Below are positions 18,423 to 26,768 of a stretch of DNA of 64,000 nt, one piece after another. Below the pieces are notes generated by a model. It was not told where the DNA came from and did not search any database. It saw only the letters and a program-made list of their open reading frames with translations. This DNA comes from Marihabitans asiaticum (GTDB taxonomy: Bacteria; Actinomycetota; Actinomycetes; Actinomycetales; Dermatophilaceae). The stretch lies in the NCBI RefSeq assembly GCF_007828725.1, contig NZ_VIUW01000001.1, positions 558,001-622,000 of the forward strand. The letters are read 5' to 3'. The first letter of the stretch is position 1. Each line of letters opens with the position of its first letter. The position numbers and the translations under genes are program-made.

Positions 18423-19208
18423 GTGTCGGTCCGCGAGCGCAGGGTGAGCTGGAGCATGATCGCGCTCCTGACCTCCCTGACCGGAGCGGCCGGGATCGCG
18501 CTCGCCTCGTGGCTGCCGGGGCTGCTGGGTGCCGACAGTGGGGTCGAGCAGATCACCCCGGGCCTGCTCAAGGTCAGCAGCGACGCGGTCGGGGTGGTCA
18601 CGCTCGGCGACGGCCGGTCGGTGTCGCTGGACAGCTCGGGACTGACCGTGGCCGACGGCTCGCAGATCCTCTTCCGGACGGTGCGCAGCGGCTCGGTGAT
18701 GTCGGCACTGGTGGGCAGCGTCGTCGAGGACGACCCGTACCGCGAGCGGGTGGACGAGGTCCGCTCGAACCTCACGATCACCGACGTCGAGGTCGAGCCG
18801 GGCCTGGCGCGCTACGTCGGCACCGTCGCCTCGTCCGAGGGTGAGCTGCCGGCGACGATCACCGTGAGGGTCGATGGACCTGAGGTCTCGGTGACCGCGG
18901 CGGCGAAGGGGGCCGATGCCGTCGTCGTCCACGGGTACCAGGAGCCGGGCAGCACGGGTACGGGCGCGGCGCTGCCGCAGGACTCGTTGCTGCGCAGGGC
19001 CTGGTGGCTGGAGCGGGACGTGTCGGCCGAGGAGGTGGTGATGCGCTCGTCCTTCACCAGCGGGTTGGCGGTGGGGCCCGAGGGCGTGGCCCGGGCGGTA
19101 GACCTCAGGCGGCGCGGGCATACCGATCTGCACGCCTGGTCCGAGGAGATCGTGGTGACCGCGATCCCGGAGGAGGAGCCCATCGCGGGTGGAGACGGTG
19201 ATGGCTGA
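18423..19208 (+). CDS. Membrane-anchored protein of unknown function upstream of mshA
   Basis: The 261-aa product has one N-terminal hydrophobic helix (about residues 10-33) and then an exported-looking beta-rich domain without Cys. I recognise no family. The GTG start follows TAGGGT (18411-18416) by 6 nt. The 3' end overlaps the mshA start by 8 nt, so mshA is translationally coupled to it and both are probably on one message. Confidence 0.65.
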   Translation: MSVRERRVSWSMIALLTSLTGAAGIALASWLPGLLGADSGVEQITPGLLKVSSDAVGVVTLGDGRSVSLDSSGLTVADGSQILFRTVRSGSVMSALVGSVVEDDPYRERVDEVRSNLTITDVEVEPGLARYVGTVASSEGELPATITVRVDGPEVSVTAAAKGADAVVVHGYQEPGSTGTGAALPQDSLLRRAWWLERDVSAEEVVMRSSFTSGLAVGPEGVARAVDLRRRGHTDLHAWSEEIVVTAIPEEEPIAGGDGDG

Positions 19209-20454
19209 TCAGATCGACCGGGTCGCGATGCTCAGCGTCCACACCTCCCCGTTGGAGCAGCCCGGGACCGGCGACGCCGGGGGGCTCAACGTCTATGTCG
19301 TCGAGACGGCCAAGGAGCTGGCCCGGCGAGGTGTGGCGGTCGACATCTTCACCCGGCGCACCTCGGCAGGAGAGGACGACGTCGTCGAGCTCGCGCCGGG
19401 TGTATCCGTCCATCACGTCGTCGCCGGCCCGTACGAGGGCCTGCTCAAGGAAGACCTCCCGGGCCAGCTGTGCGCCTTCGCTGCCGGTCTCATGCGTGAG
19501 CTGGCCGGTCGGGCCGAGGGGCACTACGACGTCGTGCACTCCCACTACTGGCTCTCCGGGCAGGTCGGGTGGCTGGTCGCCGAGCGCTGGGGCGTGCCGC
19601 TCGTGCACACCATGCACACGATGGCCCGGGTCAAGAACGCCCAGCGCGCCGACGGGGACCGACCCGAGCCGCCGGGCCGCGAGATTGGGGAGACCCAGGT
19701 CGTCGAGGTCGCCGACCGGCTCGTCGCCAACACCGAGCAGGAGGCGCGCGAGCTGATCGAGCTCTACGACGCCGACCCGGGGCAGGTGAGCGTGGTCCCC
19801 CCTGGCGTCGACCTGGAGACCTTCACCCCCGGCGACCAGGCGCAGTCGCGGCGCGCGCTCGGGATCGCCGAGAACGCGGTCCTCCTTCTCTTCGTCGGGC
19901 GGATCCAGCCGCTCAAGGCGCCCGACGTGCTGCTTCGAGCGGCTGCGCAGATGGTCCAGGAGCGCCCCGACCTGCGCGAGCGCCTCGTCGTCGCCGTGCT
20001 CGGAGGCGCGTCGGGCAGCGGGATGGCCGAGCCGCACAGCCTGGACGATCTCGCCGACGAGCTGGGGATCAGCGACGCGGTGCGCTTCGCCCCGCCGGTC
20101 GACCGACCGGCGCTGGCGCAGTGGTTCCGCGCGGCCTCGCTGGTCGCCGTGCCGAGCCACAACGAGTCCTTCGGGCTCGTCGCCGTCGAGGCGGCGGCCA
20201 GCGGCGCCGTCGTCGTCGCCGCGCGGCGCGGCGGTCTGCCCACCGCGGTCGGCGACGGAGGGGTGCTCGTCGACAGCCACGACCCGCAGGAGTGGGCGCG
20301 GCAGATGCTCGACCTGCTCGACTCCCCGGCGACCATGGCCGACCTGCGCGAGAAGGCGCTCGCGCACTCGGCGACGATGGGATGGTCGGCCACCACCGAC
20401 CGGTTGCTCGAGGTCTACACCTCGGCGGTCGAGCAGGCCGAGGCCCGCGGATGA
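19201..20454 (+). CDS. mshA: D-inositol-3-phosphate glycosyltransferase MshA
   Basis: The 417-aa product is a GT-B, family 4 retaining glycosyltransferase. The N-terminus has SVHTSPLEQPGTGDAGGLNV, the MshA sugar-nucleotide region; HSHYWLSGQVG follows, and the C-terminal EX7E motif is ESFGLVAVE. MshA joins UDP-GlcNAc and inositol-3-phosphate in the first step of mycothiol synthesis. I take the ATG at 19201; a GTG at 19189 is the alternative. The downstream order ybjN-gpmA and nearby senX3-regX3 matches mycobacteria. Confidence 0.95.
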   Translation: MADQIDRVAMLSVHTSPLEQPGTGDAGGLNVYVVETAKELARRGVAVDIFTRRTSAGEDDVVELAPGVSVHHVVAGPYEGLLKEDLPGQLCAFAAGLMRELAGRAEGHYDVVHSHYWLSGQVGWLVAERWGVPLVHTMHTMARVKNAQRADGDRPEPPGREIGETQVVEVADRLVANTEQEARELIELYDADPGQVSVVPPGVDLETFTPGDQAQSRRALGIAENAVLLLFVGRIQPLKAPDVLLRAAAQMVQERPDLRERLVVAVLGGASGSGMAEPHSLDDLADELGISDAVRFAPPVDRPALAQWFRAASLVAVPSHNESFGLVAVEAAASGAVVVAARRGGLPTAVGDGGVLVDSHDPQEWARQMLDLLDSPATMADLREKALAHSATMGWSATTDRLLEVYTSAVEQAEARG

Positions 20455-20473
20455 CCACAGGTGAGGAGAGGCG

Positions 20474-21001
20474 ATGAACGAGGACACGACCCGGGTGCTC
20501 CAGCTCGCGGAGCGCTATCTGGAAGAGGCCGAGCTGGAGTGGGAGTCCGGCGCCCGCGACGGCGAGCTCGTCGTCACCCTCCCCGGAGAGAAGAAGCTCA
20601 AGACGGTGGCCTCGCTCGTCGTGGGCGAGCGCGACCTCTCGGTGTCGGCCTTCGTCATCCGCAACCCGGACGAGGGCCACGCGAAGGTCTACCGCTACCT
20701 CCTGCAGCGCAACCTGCGGATGCCGCTGCTCGGGTACGCCGTCGACGCCTCCGGTGACGTCTACGTCAAGGGGCAGGTCCCCCTTCGCGGTGTCGATGAC
20801 GACCTCCTCGACACTGTCCTCGGGGTGGTGCTCGAGGCCGCCGACCAGCCGTTCAACGAGCTGCTCGTGCTCGGGTTCCTCACCTCGATGCGCAAGGAGT
20901 GGGACTGGCGGGTCAAGAACGGCGAGTCGCTGCGCAACCTCGAGGCGTTCCGCTCGATCCTGGAGCGCCCCGGTGACCCGTCAGCCGCGGACGCCTCGTG
21001 A
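20474..21001 (+). CDS. YbjN-domain protein
   Basis: The 175-aa product matches the YbjN domain (type III secretion chaperone-like fold), with KLKTVASLVVGERDLSVSAFVIRNPDE and VYRYLLQRN. A homologue follows mshA in mycobacteria. Function is unknown; YbjN in E. coli affects stress and motility. A GAGGAGAGG ribosome site precedes the ATG. Confidence 0.85.
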   Translation: MNEDTTRVLQLAERYLEEAELEWESGARDGELVVTLPGEKKLKTVASLVVGERDLSVSAFVIRNPDEGHAKVYRYLLQRNLRMPLLGYAVDASGDVYVKGQVPLRGVDDDLLDTVLGVVLEAADQPFNELLVLGFLTSMRKEWDWRVKNGESLRNLEAFRSILERPGDPSAADAS

Positions 21002-21014
21002 CTAGGCTGGCGCC

Positions 21015-21746
21015 ATGTCCACTCTGATCCTGCTGCGTCATGGCCGTTCCGACTGGAACGAGAAGAACCTCTTCACCGGGTGGGTCGACGTCGACCTCAT
21101 CGACGCCGGCCGCGAGGAGGCCGTCCGCGGGGGCGAGCTCCTGGCCGAGTCGGGACACCTGCCCGATGTCGTGCACACCTCGCTGCTGCGCCGGGCGATC
21201 ACCACGGCCAACATCGCCCTCGACGTGTGCGACCGGCACTGGATCCCGGTGCGGCGGGACTGGCGGCTCAACGAGCGCCACTACGGCGCGCTCCAGGGGC
21301 TGGACAAGGCCGCCACCCGCGAGCTGTACGGCGAGGAGCAGTTCATGACCTGGCGCCGCGGCTTCGACACCCCGCCGCCCCCGATCGAGCTCGACAGCGA
21401 GTACGCCCAGACCGACGACCCGCGGTACGACGGGATCGAGATCCCCCGCACCGAGTGCCTCAAGGACGTCATCGAGCGGCTCATGCCGTACTGGGAGGGT
21501 CCGATCCGCGAGGACCTCGACGCCGGGCGCACCGTGCTCGTCACCGCCCACGGCAACAGCCTGCGGGCCCTGGTCAAGCACCTCGACCAGATCAGCGACG
21601 ACGACATCGCCGACCTCAACATCCCGACGGGCATGCCCCTCGTCTACGACCTCGGGGAGGACTACCTGCCGACCCGACCGGCGGAGTACCTCGACCCCGC
21701 CGTCGCCGAGGCCGAGGCGGCCAAGGTGGCCAGCCAGGGCCGCTGA
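21015..21746 (+). CDS. gpmA: 2,3-bisphosphoglycerate-dependent phosphoglycerate mutase
   Basis: The 243-aa product carries the phosphohistidine motif [17 protein letters not shown], then [12 protein letters not shown] and [15 protein letters not shown] with the second active-site His. It interconverts 3- and 2-phosphoglycerate in glycolysis. TAGGCT (21003-21008) sits 6 nt before the ATG. The ybjN stop is only 13 nt upstream, so a leaderless promoter lies inside the end of ybjN. Confidence 0.97.
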   Translation: MSTLILLRHGRSDWNEKNLFTGWVDVDLIDAGREEAVRGGELLAESGHLPDVVHTSLLRRAITTANIALDVCDRHWIPVRRDWRLNERHYGALQGLDKAATRELYGEEQFMTWRRGFDTPPPPIELDSEYAQTDDPRYDGIEIPRTECLKDVIERLMPYWEGPIREDLDAGRTVLVTAHGNSLRALVKHLDQISDDDIADLNIPTGMPLVYDLGEDYLPTRPAEYLDPAVAEAEAAKVASQGR

Positions 21747-21748
21747 CT

Positions 21749-21768
21749 CCCTTCGATAACGCGAAGGG
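21749..21768. terminator. CCCTTCG/CGAAGGG hairpin between gpmA and phoU
   Basis: CCCTTCG (21749-21755) pairs with CGAAGGG (21762-21768) across a 6-nt loop. It lies between two convergent genes and uses the over-represented GCGAAGGG oligomer as its stem. Confidence 0.6.
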
Positions 21769-21785
21769 GGACGACGGGCGAGGAG

Positions 21786-22442
21786 TCAGTCGTCGCGGTC
21801 CTGGAACTCCTCGCCGGTGACGAGGTAGCGCACCCGGCGAGCGACCGAGACGCCGTGGTCGCCGAACCGCTCGTAGTAGCGGCCCAGCAGGGCCATGTCG
21901 ACGGCCGACTCGGTCCCGTGCTCCCAGTGACCGTCGACGAGCTGCTCGTAGAGCCGGCGGTGCAGCTCGTCGAGCTCGTCGTCGATCCGCTCGAGGTCCT
22001 CGACGACATCGAGGTCCTGCGTGCGCAGGCAGGTACCGACCTGGTCGACGATCCGCAGGCAGATCTGGTTCATCTCCCGCACGATCGGTTGGATCGGCTC
22101 GGGCACCGCGATGTCGGGGAAGCGAAGGCGGGTCAGCTTGGCGACGTGACGCGCGAGGTCCCCCATCCGCTCGAGGTCGGCCGACATGCGCATGGAGGTG
22201 ACGATGGTGCGCAGGTCGGTCGCGACCGGGGACTGCCGGGCCAGCAGGTCGACCGCGTGGGCGTCGAGGATGGTGCGCAGGTCATCGATGCCGCGGTCCT
22301 CGTCGATGACCTGCTCGGCGAGCTTGACGTCGCCGCGCAGCAACGCTTCGGTGCCGCGCTGGATCGCGACCCGGACGCTGCTGCTCATGCCGACGAGGTC
22401 GTCGGTGATCTGCTGGAGCTCGTCGTGGAAGACTTCGCGCAT
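21786..22442 (-). CDS. phoU: Phosphate signalling protein PhoU
   Basis: The 218-aa product has two PhoU helical bundles, with MSADLERMGDLARHVAKL and ALLGRYYERFGDHGVSVARRV carrying the conserved metal-binding E/DxxxD sites. PhoU couples Pst transport to the sensor kinase and lowers PHO signalling when phosphate is ample. The ATG at 22442 is chosen over upstream in-frame codons because homology begins at MREVFHDEL. It is divergent from senX3 across a PHO-like box. Confidence 0.95.
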   Translation of the reverse strand: MREVFHDELQQITDDLVGMSSSVRVAIQRGTEALLRGDVKLAEQVIDEDRGIDDLRTILDAHAVDLLARQSPVATDLRTIVTSMRMSADLERMGDLARHVAKLTRLRFPDIAVPEPIQPIVREMNQICLRIVDQVGTCLRTQDLDVVEDLERIDDELDELHRRLYEQLVDGHWEHGTESAVDMALLGRYYERFGDHGVSVARRVRYLVTGEEFQDRDD

Positions 22443-22525
22443 CGGTCGGTGTGCTCCTTGGTCGGGAGGCGGGAGGGGTCGGGTCGACTGCGTCGCGATC
22501 GACGTCGTGCATGCTGGCGCACCGA

Positions 22526-22554
22526 TATGAACGGGTGTCGGCGCGCAGATGAAC
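22526..22554. promoter_or_regulatory. Degenerate PHO box between phoU and senX3
   Basis: TATGAAC (22526-22532) and GATGAAC (22548-22554) are two units, read GTTCATA and GTTCATC on the minus strand, spaced exactly 22 nt (two 11-nt turns). The middle unit is degenerate. They resemble the PHO repeats upstream of pstS and could let RegX3 control phoU and/or its own operon. Confidence 0.55.
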
Positions 22555-22627
22555 ATCAGGCCGGGCCGCTGCCGCTGACCGCGGCAGCGCCTCAGAGTAT
22601 GACCAGCCAACGCGTACTCTCGGTGAC

Positions 22628-23815
22628 GTGGACCCGACGATCGCGGCAATTCTCGGTGGAGTCGCCGGGCTTGTCATCGCCGCGCTCGCCTGGTGGGCAC
22701 TGACCTCCAGCGATCGGGAACGCTCCGAGCCCGCGCCGACGGCGCCCTCGCTGCCGGCGGGCGTCGGGGATGTCCTGGCGGTCCTGCGCTCGAGCGGGAT
22801 CGTCGTCGACGGCGAGGACCGGGTGGTCAACAACTCGCCGGCCGCGGTCGCCCACGGGCTGGTCCGCAACCGTCGGCTCGCCCACCCCGCCCTCGCCGAG
22901 CTGACCGAGGCGGCACGCGCCGACGGCGTGATCCGAGAGGTCGAGCTCGAGCTGCACCGCCCGGGTGACTCGCAGGGGGCGCCGGGCACCTTCGTCCATG
23001 CCCGGGTCGCCCCGCTCGGTGACCGACACGTGCTCCTGCTCGTCGAGGACATGACTCAGGCCCGCCGGGTCGAGGCGGTCCGACGCGACTTCGTGGCCAA
23101 TGTCTCGCACGAGCTGAAGACCCCGGTGGGGGGTCTCGGCCTCCTCGCCGAGGCCGTTCTCGACGCCCGTGACGACCCCGAGGCCGTGACCCGGTTCGCG
23201 ACCCGGATGCAGGTCGAGTCCCAGCGGCTGTCGAGCCTGGTCAAGGAGATCGTCGACCTCTCCCGACTGCAGGGGGCGGAGGTACTCAGTACTGCCCAGC
23301 GGGTCGATATCGAGAGGGTGGTCGACGAGGCGCTCGACCACCTTCGCGTCACTGCCAACGCGAGGCGGATCAGCCTGGCCGACAAGTGCGCCGACGAGCT
23401 GTACGTGCTCGGCGACCACGCGCTGCTCGTCACCGCGATCAGGAACCTCGTGGGCAACGCCATCGCCTACTCCGACGAGGGGACCCGCGTCGGTGTCGGC
23501 GCGCGGCTCGTCGGGGAGATGGTCGAGATCACCGTCACCGACCAGGGTCCGGGCATTCCCGAGCACGAGCAGGAGCGCATCTTCGAGCGCTTCTACCGCA
23601 TCGACGCGGCCCGCTCGCGCGCCACCGGGGGGACGGGCCTGGGCCTGGCGATCGTCAAGCACGTCTGCGCCAATCACGGAGGGGACATCTCCGTGTGGAG
23701 CGAGCCGGGCGAGGGATCGACCTTCACCGTCCGGCTGCCCGCCGCACCTGAGACGATCGCGGCCCACCGTGAGCAGGACCAGTCCGGAGAGCACGAGAGG
23801 GAGCACGCCCGATGA
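22628..23815 (+). CDS. senX3: Sensor histidine kinase SenX3
   Basis: The 395-aa product has one N-terminal membrane helix (about 5-25), a PAS-like region (about 45-140), an H-box FVANVSHELKTPVGG with His161, an N-box RNLVGNAIAYSD, then DQGPGIP and GGTGLGLAIVKH ATP-lid motifs. Its order with regX3 and nearby phoU identifies it as the phosphate-limitation kinase. The GTG at 22628 follows TACTCT (22615-22620) by 7 nt. It overlaps regX3 by 4 nt. Confidence 0.95.
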   Translation: MDPTIAAILGGVAGLVIAALAWWALTSSDRERSEPAPTAPSLPAGVGDVLAVLRSSGIVVDGEDRVVNNSPAAVAHGLVRNRRLAHPALAELTEAARADGVIREVELELHRPGDSQGAPGTFVHARVAPLGDRHVLLLVEDMTQARRVEAVRRDFVANVSHELKTPVGGLGLLAEAVLDARDDPEAVTRFATRMQVESQRLSSLVKEIVDLSRLQGAEVLSTAQRVDIERVVDEALDHLRVTANARRISLADKCADELYVLGDHALLVTAIRNLVGNAIAYSDEGTRVGVGARLVGEMVEITVTDQGPGIPEHEQERIFERFYRIDAARSRATGGTGLGLAIVKHVCANHGGDISVWSEPGEGSTFTVRLPAAPETIAAHREQDQSGEHEREHAR

Positions 23816-24492
23816 CCCGCATCCTGGTGGTGGAGGACGAGATCTCGTTCTCCGACCCGCTGTCCTACCTCCTGAGCAAGGAGGGCTACGACGTCGAGGT
23901 GGCCGACAACGGCCCCGACGCCCTCACCGCCTTCGACAGCGAGGGTGCCGACCTCGTCCTGCTCGACCTCATGCTCCCCGGGCTGTCGGGGGTCGACGTG
24001 TGCCGGGCGCTGCGGCAGCGCTCGAACGTGCCGGTGATCATGCTGACCGCCAAGGACGGCGAGATCGACAAGGTCGTGGGTCTCGAGATCGGGGCCGACG
24101 ACTACGTGACGAAGCCCTACAGCTCCCGCGAGCTGCTCGCCAGGATCAAGGCGGTGCTGCGACGCAACAGCGAGCCCGAGGAGCTGCTCCCCTCAAGCAT
24201 CGAGGGCGGGCCGGTCCGGATGGACGTCGAGCGCCACGTCGTCTCGATCAACGGCGAGCAGACCTCGCTCCCGCTCAAGGAGTTCGAGCTGCTCGAGATG
24301 CTCCTGCGCAACTGCGGCCGGGTCCTGACCCGCGTGCAGCTGATCGACAGGGTGTGGGGGAGCGACTACGTCGGGGACACCAAGACCCTCGACGTGCACA
24401 TCAAGCGACTCCGGGCCAAGATCGAGCCGGACCCGGCCGCCCCCCGCCACATCGTCACGGTGCGAGGGCTGGGCTACAAGTTCGAGGACTGA
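23812..24492 (+). CDS. regX3: Response regulator RegX3
   Basis: The 226-aa product has an OmpR-type receiver with phospho-acceptor Asp52 (LVLLDLMLPG) and Lys in VTKPY, followed by a winged helix (TLDVHIKRLRAKI, VRGLGYKFE). RegX3 activates phosphate-starvation genes by binding direct repeats like those upstream of pstS. It is translationally coupled to senX3 (ATGA). Confidence 0.96.
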   Translation: MTRILVVEDEISFSDPLSYLLSKEGYDVEVADNGPDALTAFDSEGADLVLLDLMLPGLSGVDVCRALRQRSNVPVIMLTAKDGEIDKVVGLEIGADDYVTKPYSSRELLARIKAVLRRNSEPEELLPSSIEGGPVRMDVERHVVSINGEQTSLPLKEFELLEMLLRNCGRVLTRVQLIDRVWGSDYVGDTKTLDVHIKRLRAKIEPDPAAPRHIVTVRGLGYKFED

Positions 24493-24555
24493 CGTCCGCT
24501 GCCGGGCGCCGGCGGGTGCCGGTCGTGAGTGCCCGCGGACGCTCAGGAGCGCCCG

Positions 24556-25077
24556 TCAGTGCTCCTCGTCGTGCGACTCGGACTCGGTGGGCGTCGGAGT
24601 CCAGCCCTCGGGCGCGTACTCCTCGTAGTAGCCGGTCGGGTCGAGGACCGGGACGTTGGCCGGGGTGCTGTCCGACCCGTCCACGGCGACCGACATCGGG
24701 AGGACATCGCCCGGGCCCTGCTCCAGAGCGTCGAGGGTGATGGGGTCGCCGTCCTCGGACAGCACCACGAGCGAGCGGGCGGGGATGCTCGCCTCGACCT
24801 CCTTGCCACCGGCCGCGGCCATGGTGACGGTGGCGTCCTCGCTCGAGGAGTTCTCCACCACCCCGGTCACCGTGGCTGCCTTGCCGGCGCCCGCGCTGAC
24901 CAGCGCGAGGTTGCGGACCTGGACCGGGCCGAGGTCGACGGGCACCCCGTCGGAGGGCTCCATGGTGTTCATGGTCTCGACGGGTGAGGTCGCGCTGCAG
25001 GCGGAGGCGGCGCCGACGGAGACGGCAGCGGCGAGCGCGGCGGTGACCTTGCGGGCGCGGAGTGATGACGGCTTCAC
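24556..25077 (-). CDS. Putative lipoprotein of unknown function
   Basis: The 173-aa product has a basic N-terminus, a hydrophobic core and lipobox ASAC with Cys27. The mature part looks like a small beta-domain (VQVRNLALVSAG, TVTGVVENSSSEDATV), reminiscent of copper-chaperone-like or DUF461-type surface proteins, but no Met/His copper motif is convincing. The C-terminus is Glu/Thr/Ser-rich and ends DEEH. It converges on regX3 and is divergent from carD. Confidence 0.75.
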   Translation of the reverse strand: MKPSSLRARKVTAALAAAVSVGAASACSATSPVETMNTMEPSDGVPVDLGPVQVRNLALVSAGAGKAATVTGVVENSSSEDATVTMAAAGGKEVEASIPARSLVVLSEDGDPITLDALEQGPGDVLPMSVAVDGSDSTPANVPVLDPTGYYEEYAPEGWTPTPTESESHDEEH

Positions 25078-25455
25078 GCGGGACAGCCTACCGGCGCGAG
25101 GCGTGGCGGATGAGGTGGTCGCCCGACCTCGGTGATCGCCCGTGCCTCACCGGGACGTGACACCACCGGGACGTGACACCGTCAGCCCTCGCCGCCCCTG
25201 CCCGAGGTGACTCGCGGGTACGACGACACAGGTCCCGCCCCGAGCCCTGCCGCCCCGGCCTCGACGGCGAGATCACCGACGCAGCGGACGCACTTATGTC
25301 GTCCGGCCCGCGACGACCCGGTGACAACAAAAGGACGTCACCCCCTTCGCCCGGCTCGGTCAGGCTGGGCGCGAAGGGGGCAGCGCGCCTTCGCGGCCCG
25401 GGAGTCAAGCGACACGCCGTGGTATTCTGATGGCCGCGAAAGGGGTTTCCTTCAT
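25078..25455. promoter_or_regulatory. Divergent lipoprotein/carD intergenic region with tandem 16-mers and carD -10
   Basis: This 378-bp gap holds a perfect tandem duplication of CACCGGGACGTGACAC (25148-25163 and 25164-25179). It also holds an inverted pair CCCCCTTCGC / GCGAAGGGGG (25341-25350 and 25371-25380) and a TATTCT -10 with extended TGG (25420-25428) upstream of carD; no clear -35 is seen. I see no gene. Inserting GTG/ATG reading frames upstream of carD are not supported. Confidence 0.55.
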
Positions 25456-25938
25456 ATGAGCTTTCAGGTCGGCGAGACGGTCGTGTACCCGCACCACGGG
25501 GCGGCCCTCATCGAAGAAGTCAAGACGCGCACCATCAAGGGCGAGGAGAAGCAGTACCTGAGGTTGAAGGTCGCCCAGGGCGACCTGACCATCGAGGTCC
25601 CGGCGGAGAACTGCGATCTCGTCGGCGTCCGCGATGTCGTCGACAAGGAGGGCCTCGACCGGGTCTTCGAGGTGCTCCGTATGGCGCACGTCGAGGAGCC
25701 GACGAACTGGTCCCGCCGCTACAAGGCCAACCTCGAGAAGCTTGCCTCCGGCGACGTCATCAAGGTCGCCGAGGTGGTCCGTGACCTGTGGCGCCGCGAA
25801 AAGGACCGCGGCCTGTCCGCCGGTGAGAAGCGGATGCTCGCCAAGGCCCGGCAGATCCTCGTCTCCGAGCTCGCGCTGGCGGAGAAGACCGACGAGGACA
25901 AGGCCGAGGTCATCCTCGACGAGGTCCTCGCTTCTTGA
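25456..25938 (+). CDS. carD: CarD-family RNA polymerase-binding regulator
   Basis: The product is 160 aa from the ATG at 25456. The N-terminal Tudor-like RNAP-interacting domain begins [17 protein letters not shown] and binds the beta subunit. The C-terminal helical domain ([32 protein letters not shown]) includes the Trp that wedges the promoter fork. CarD stabilises open complexes at rRNA and many other promoters and is essential in mycobacteria. It leads the carD-ispD pair, overlapping ispD by 4 nt (TTGA). Confidence 0.96.
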   Translation: MSFQVGETVVYPHHGAALIEEVKTRTIKGEEKQYLRLKVAQGDLTIEVPAENCDLVGVRDVVDKEGLDRVFEVLRMAHVEEPTNWSRRYKANLEKLASGDVIKVAEVVRDLWRREKDRGLSAGEKRMLAKARQILVSELALAEKTDEDKAEVILDEVLAS

Positions 25939-26660
25939 CCGACGCTCGCACCGACGACGCCCACGCCGAATCCGGCGTGGGCGTCGTCGTCGTGGCGGCC
26001 GGCTCAGGCACCCGGCTGGGCGCCGACGTCCCCAAGGCGTTTGTCGAGATCGACGGCGTCACGCTCCTCGAGACAGCCCTGGACGGGGTGCTCGCGTCGG
26101 GCGTGGTCGACGAGATCGTCGTCGTCGCTCCTGCGGGGTGGGAGGCCCGGGCCCAGGAGTGCGTGGACCTCGCGGCCTCCTGCCCGTGCGCCCACCGCAC
26201 GGCGGTCGTCACCGGTGGCGCGGAGCGCACCGACTCGGTCGCCGCCGGCCTGGCGGCGCTATCCGGCGATCTCGACGTGATCCTCGTGCACGACGCGGCC
26301 CGCTGCCTCGCCCCGCCGGAGCTCTTCGGCCGGGTGGTCGCCGCCGTGCGCGGCGGTGCGGCGGGCGCCGTGCCCGGACTGGCGGTCGTCGACACCATCA
26401 AGATCGTCGACGCGCGGGGGGTCGTCACCGGGACGCCGGCCCGCGCCGACCTGCGCGCGGTGCAGACGCCGCAGGGCTTCTCGGCGCCCGTGCTTCGGGC
26501 GGCGCACGCCGCGGGGATCCAGGCCACCGACGATGCCGCGCTCGTCGAGGCGCTGGGCCACGAGGTCGTGGTCGTCGAGGGCCACCCCTTGGCCGCCAAG
26601 ATCACCACCCCCGAGGACCTGCATCGGGCGCGAGCTCTCAGCGCGGCCCGAGCGGACTGA
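25935..26660 (+). CDS. ispD: 2-C-methyl-D-erythritol 4-phosphate cytidylyltransferase
   Basis: The 241-aa product has the nucleotide-binding [19 protein letters not shown], then [14 protein letters not shown] and [13 protein letters not shown], all IspD signatures. It forms CDP-ME in the MEP isoprenoid pathway. The TTG start overlaps the carD stop. ispF normally follows directly; here two unrelated genes (26769-28789) intervene. Confidence 0.95.
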   Translation: MTDARTDDAHAESGVGVVVVAAGSGTRLGADVPKAFVEIDGVTLLETALDGVLASGVVDEIVVVAPAGWEARAQECVDLAASCPCAHRTAVVTGGAERTDSVAAGLAALSGDLDVILVHDAARCLAPPELFGRVVAAVRGGAAGAVPGLAVVDTIKIVDARGVVTGTPARADLRAVQTPQGFSAPVLRAAHAAGIQATDDAALVEALGHEVVVVEGHPLAAKITTPEDLHRARALSAARAD

Positions 26661-26768
26661 GCGAGGCGCCCGGCGGAGCGCCCTCGTGCTGCGTCCGGGC
26701 GAAGGGGAGTCGTCCCCATGGCGCATGGCGGTCATCGGTCGTACCGTGCGCCAGGGGAGAGAGGTGCG

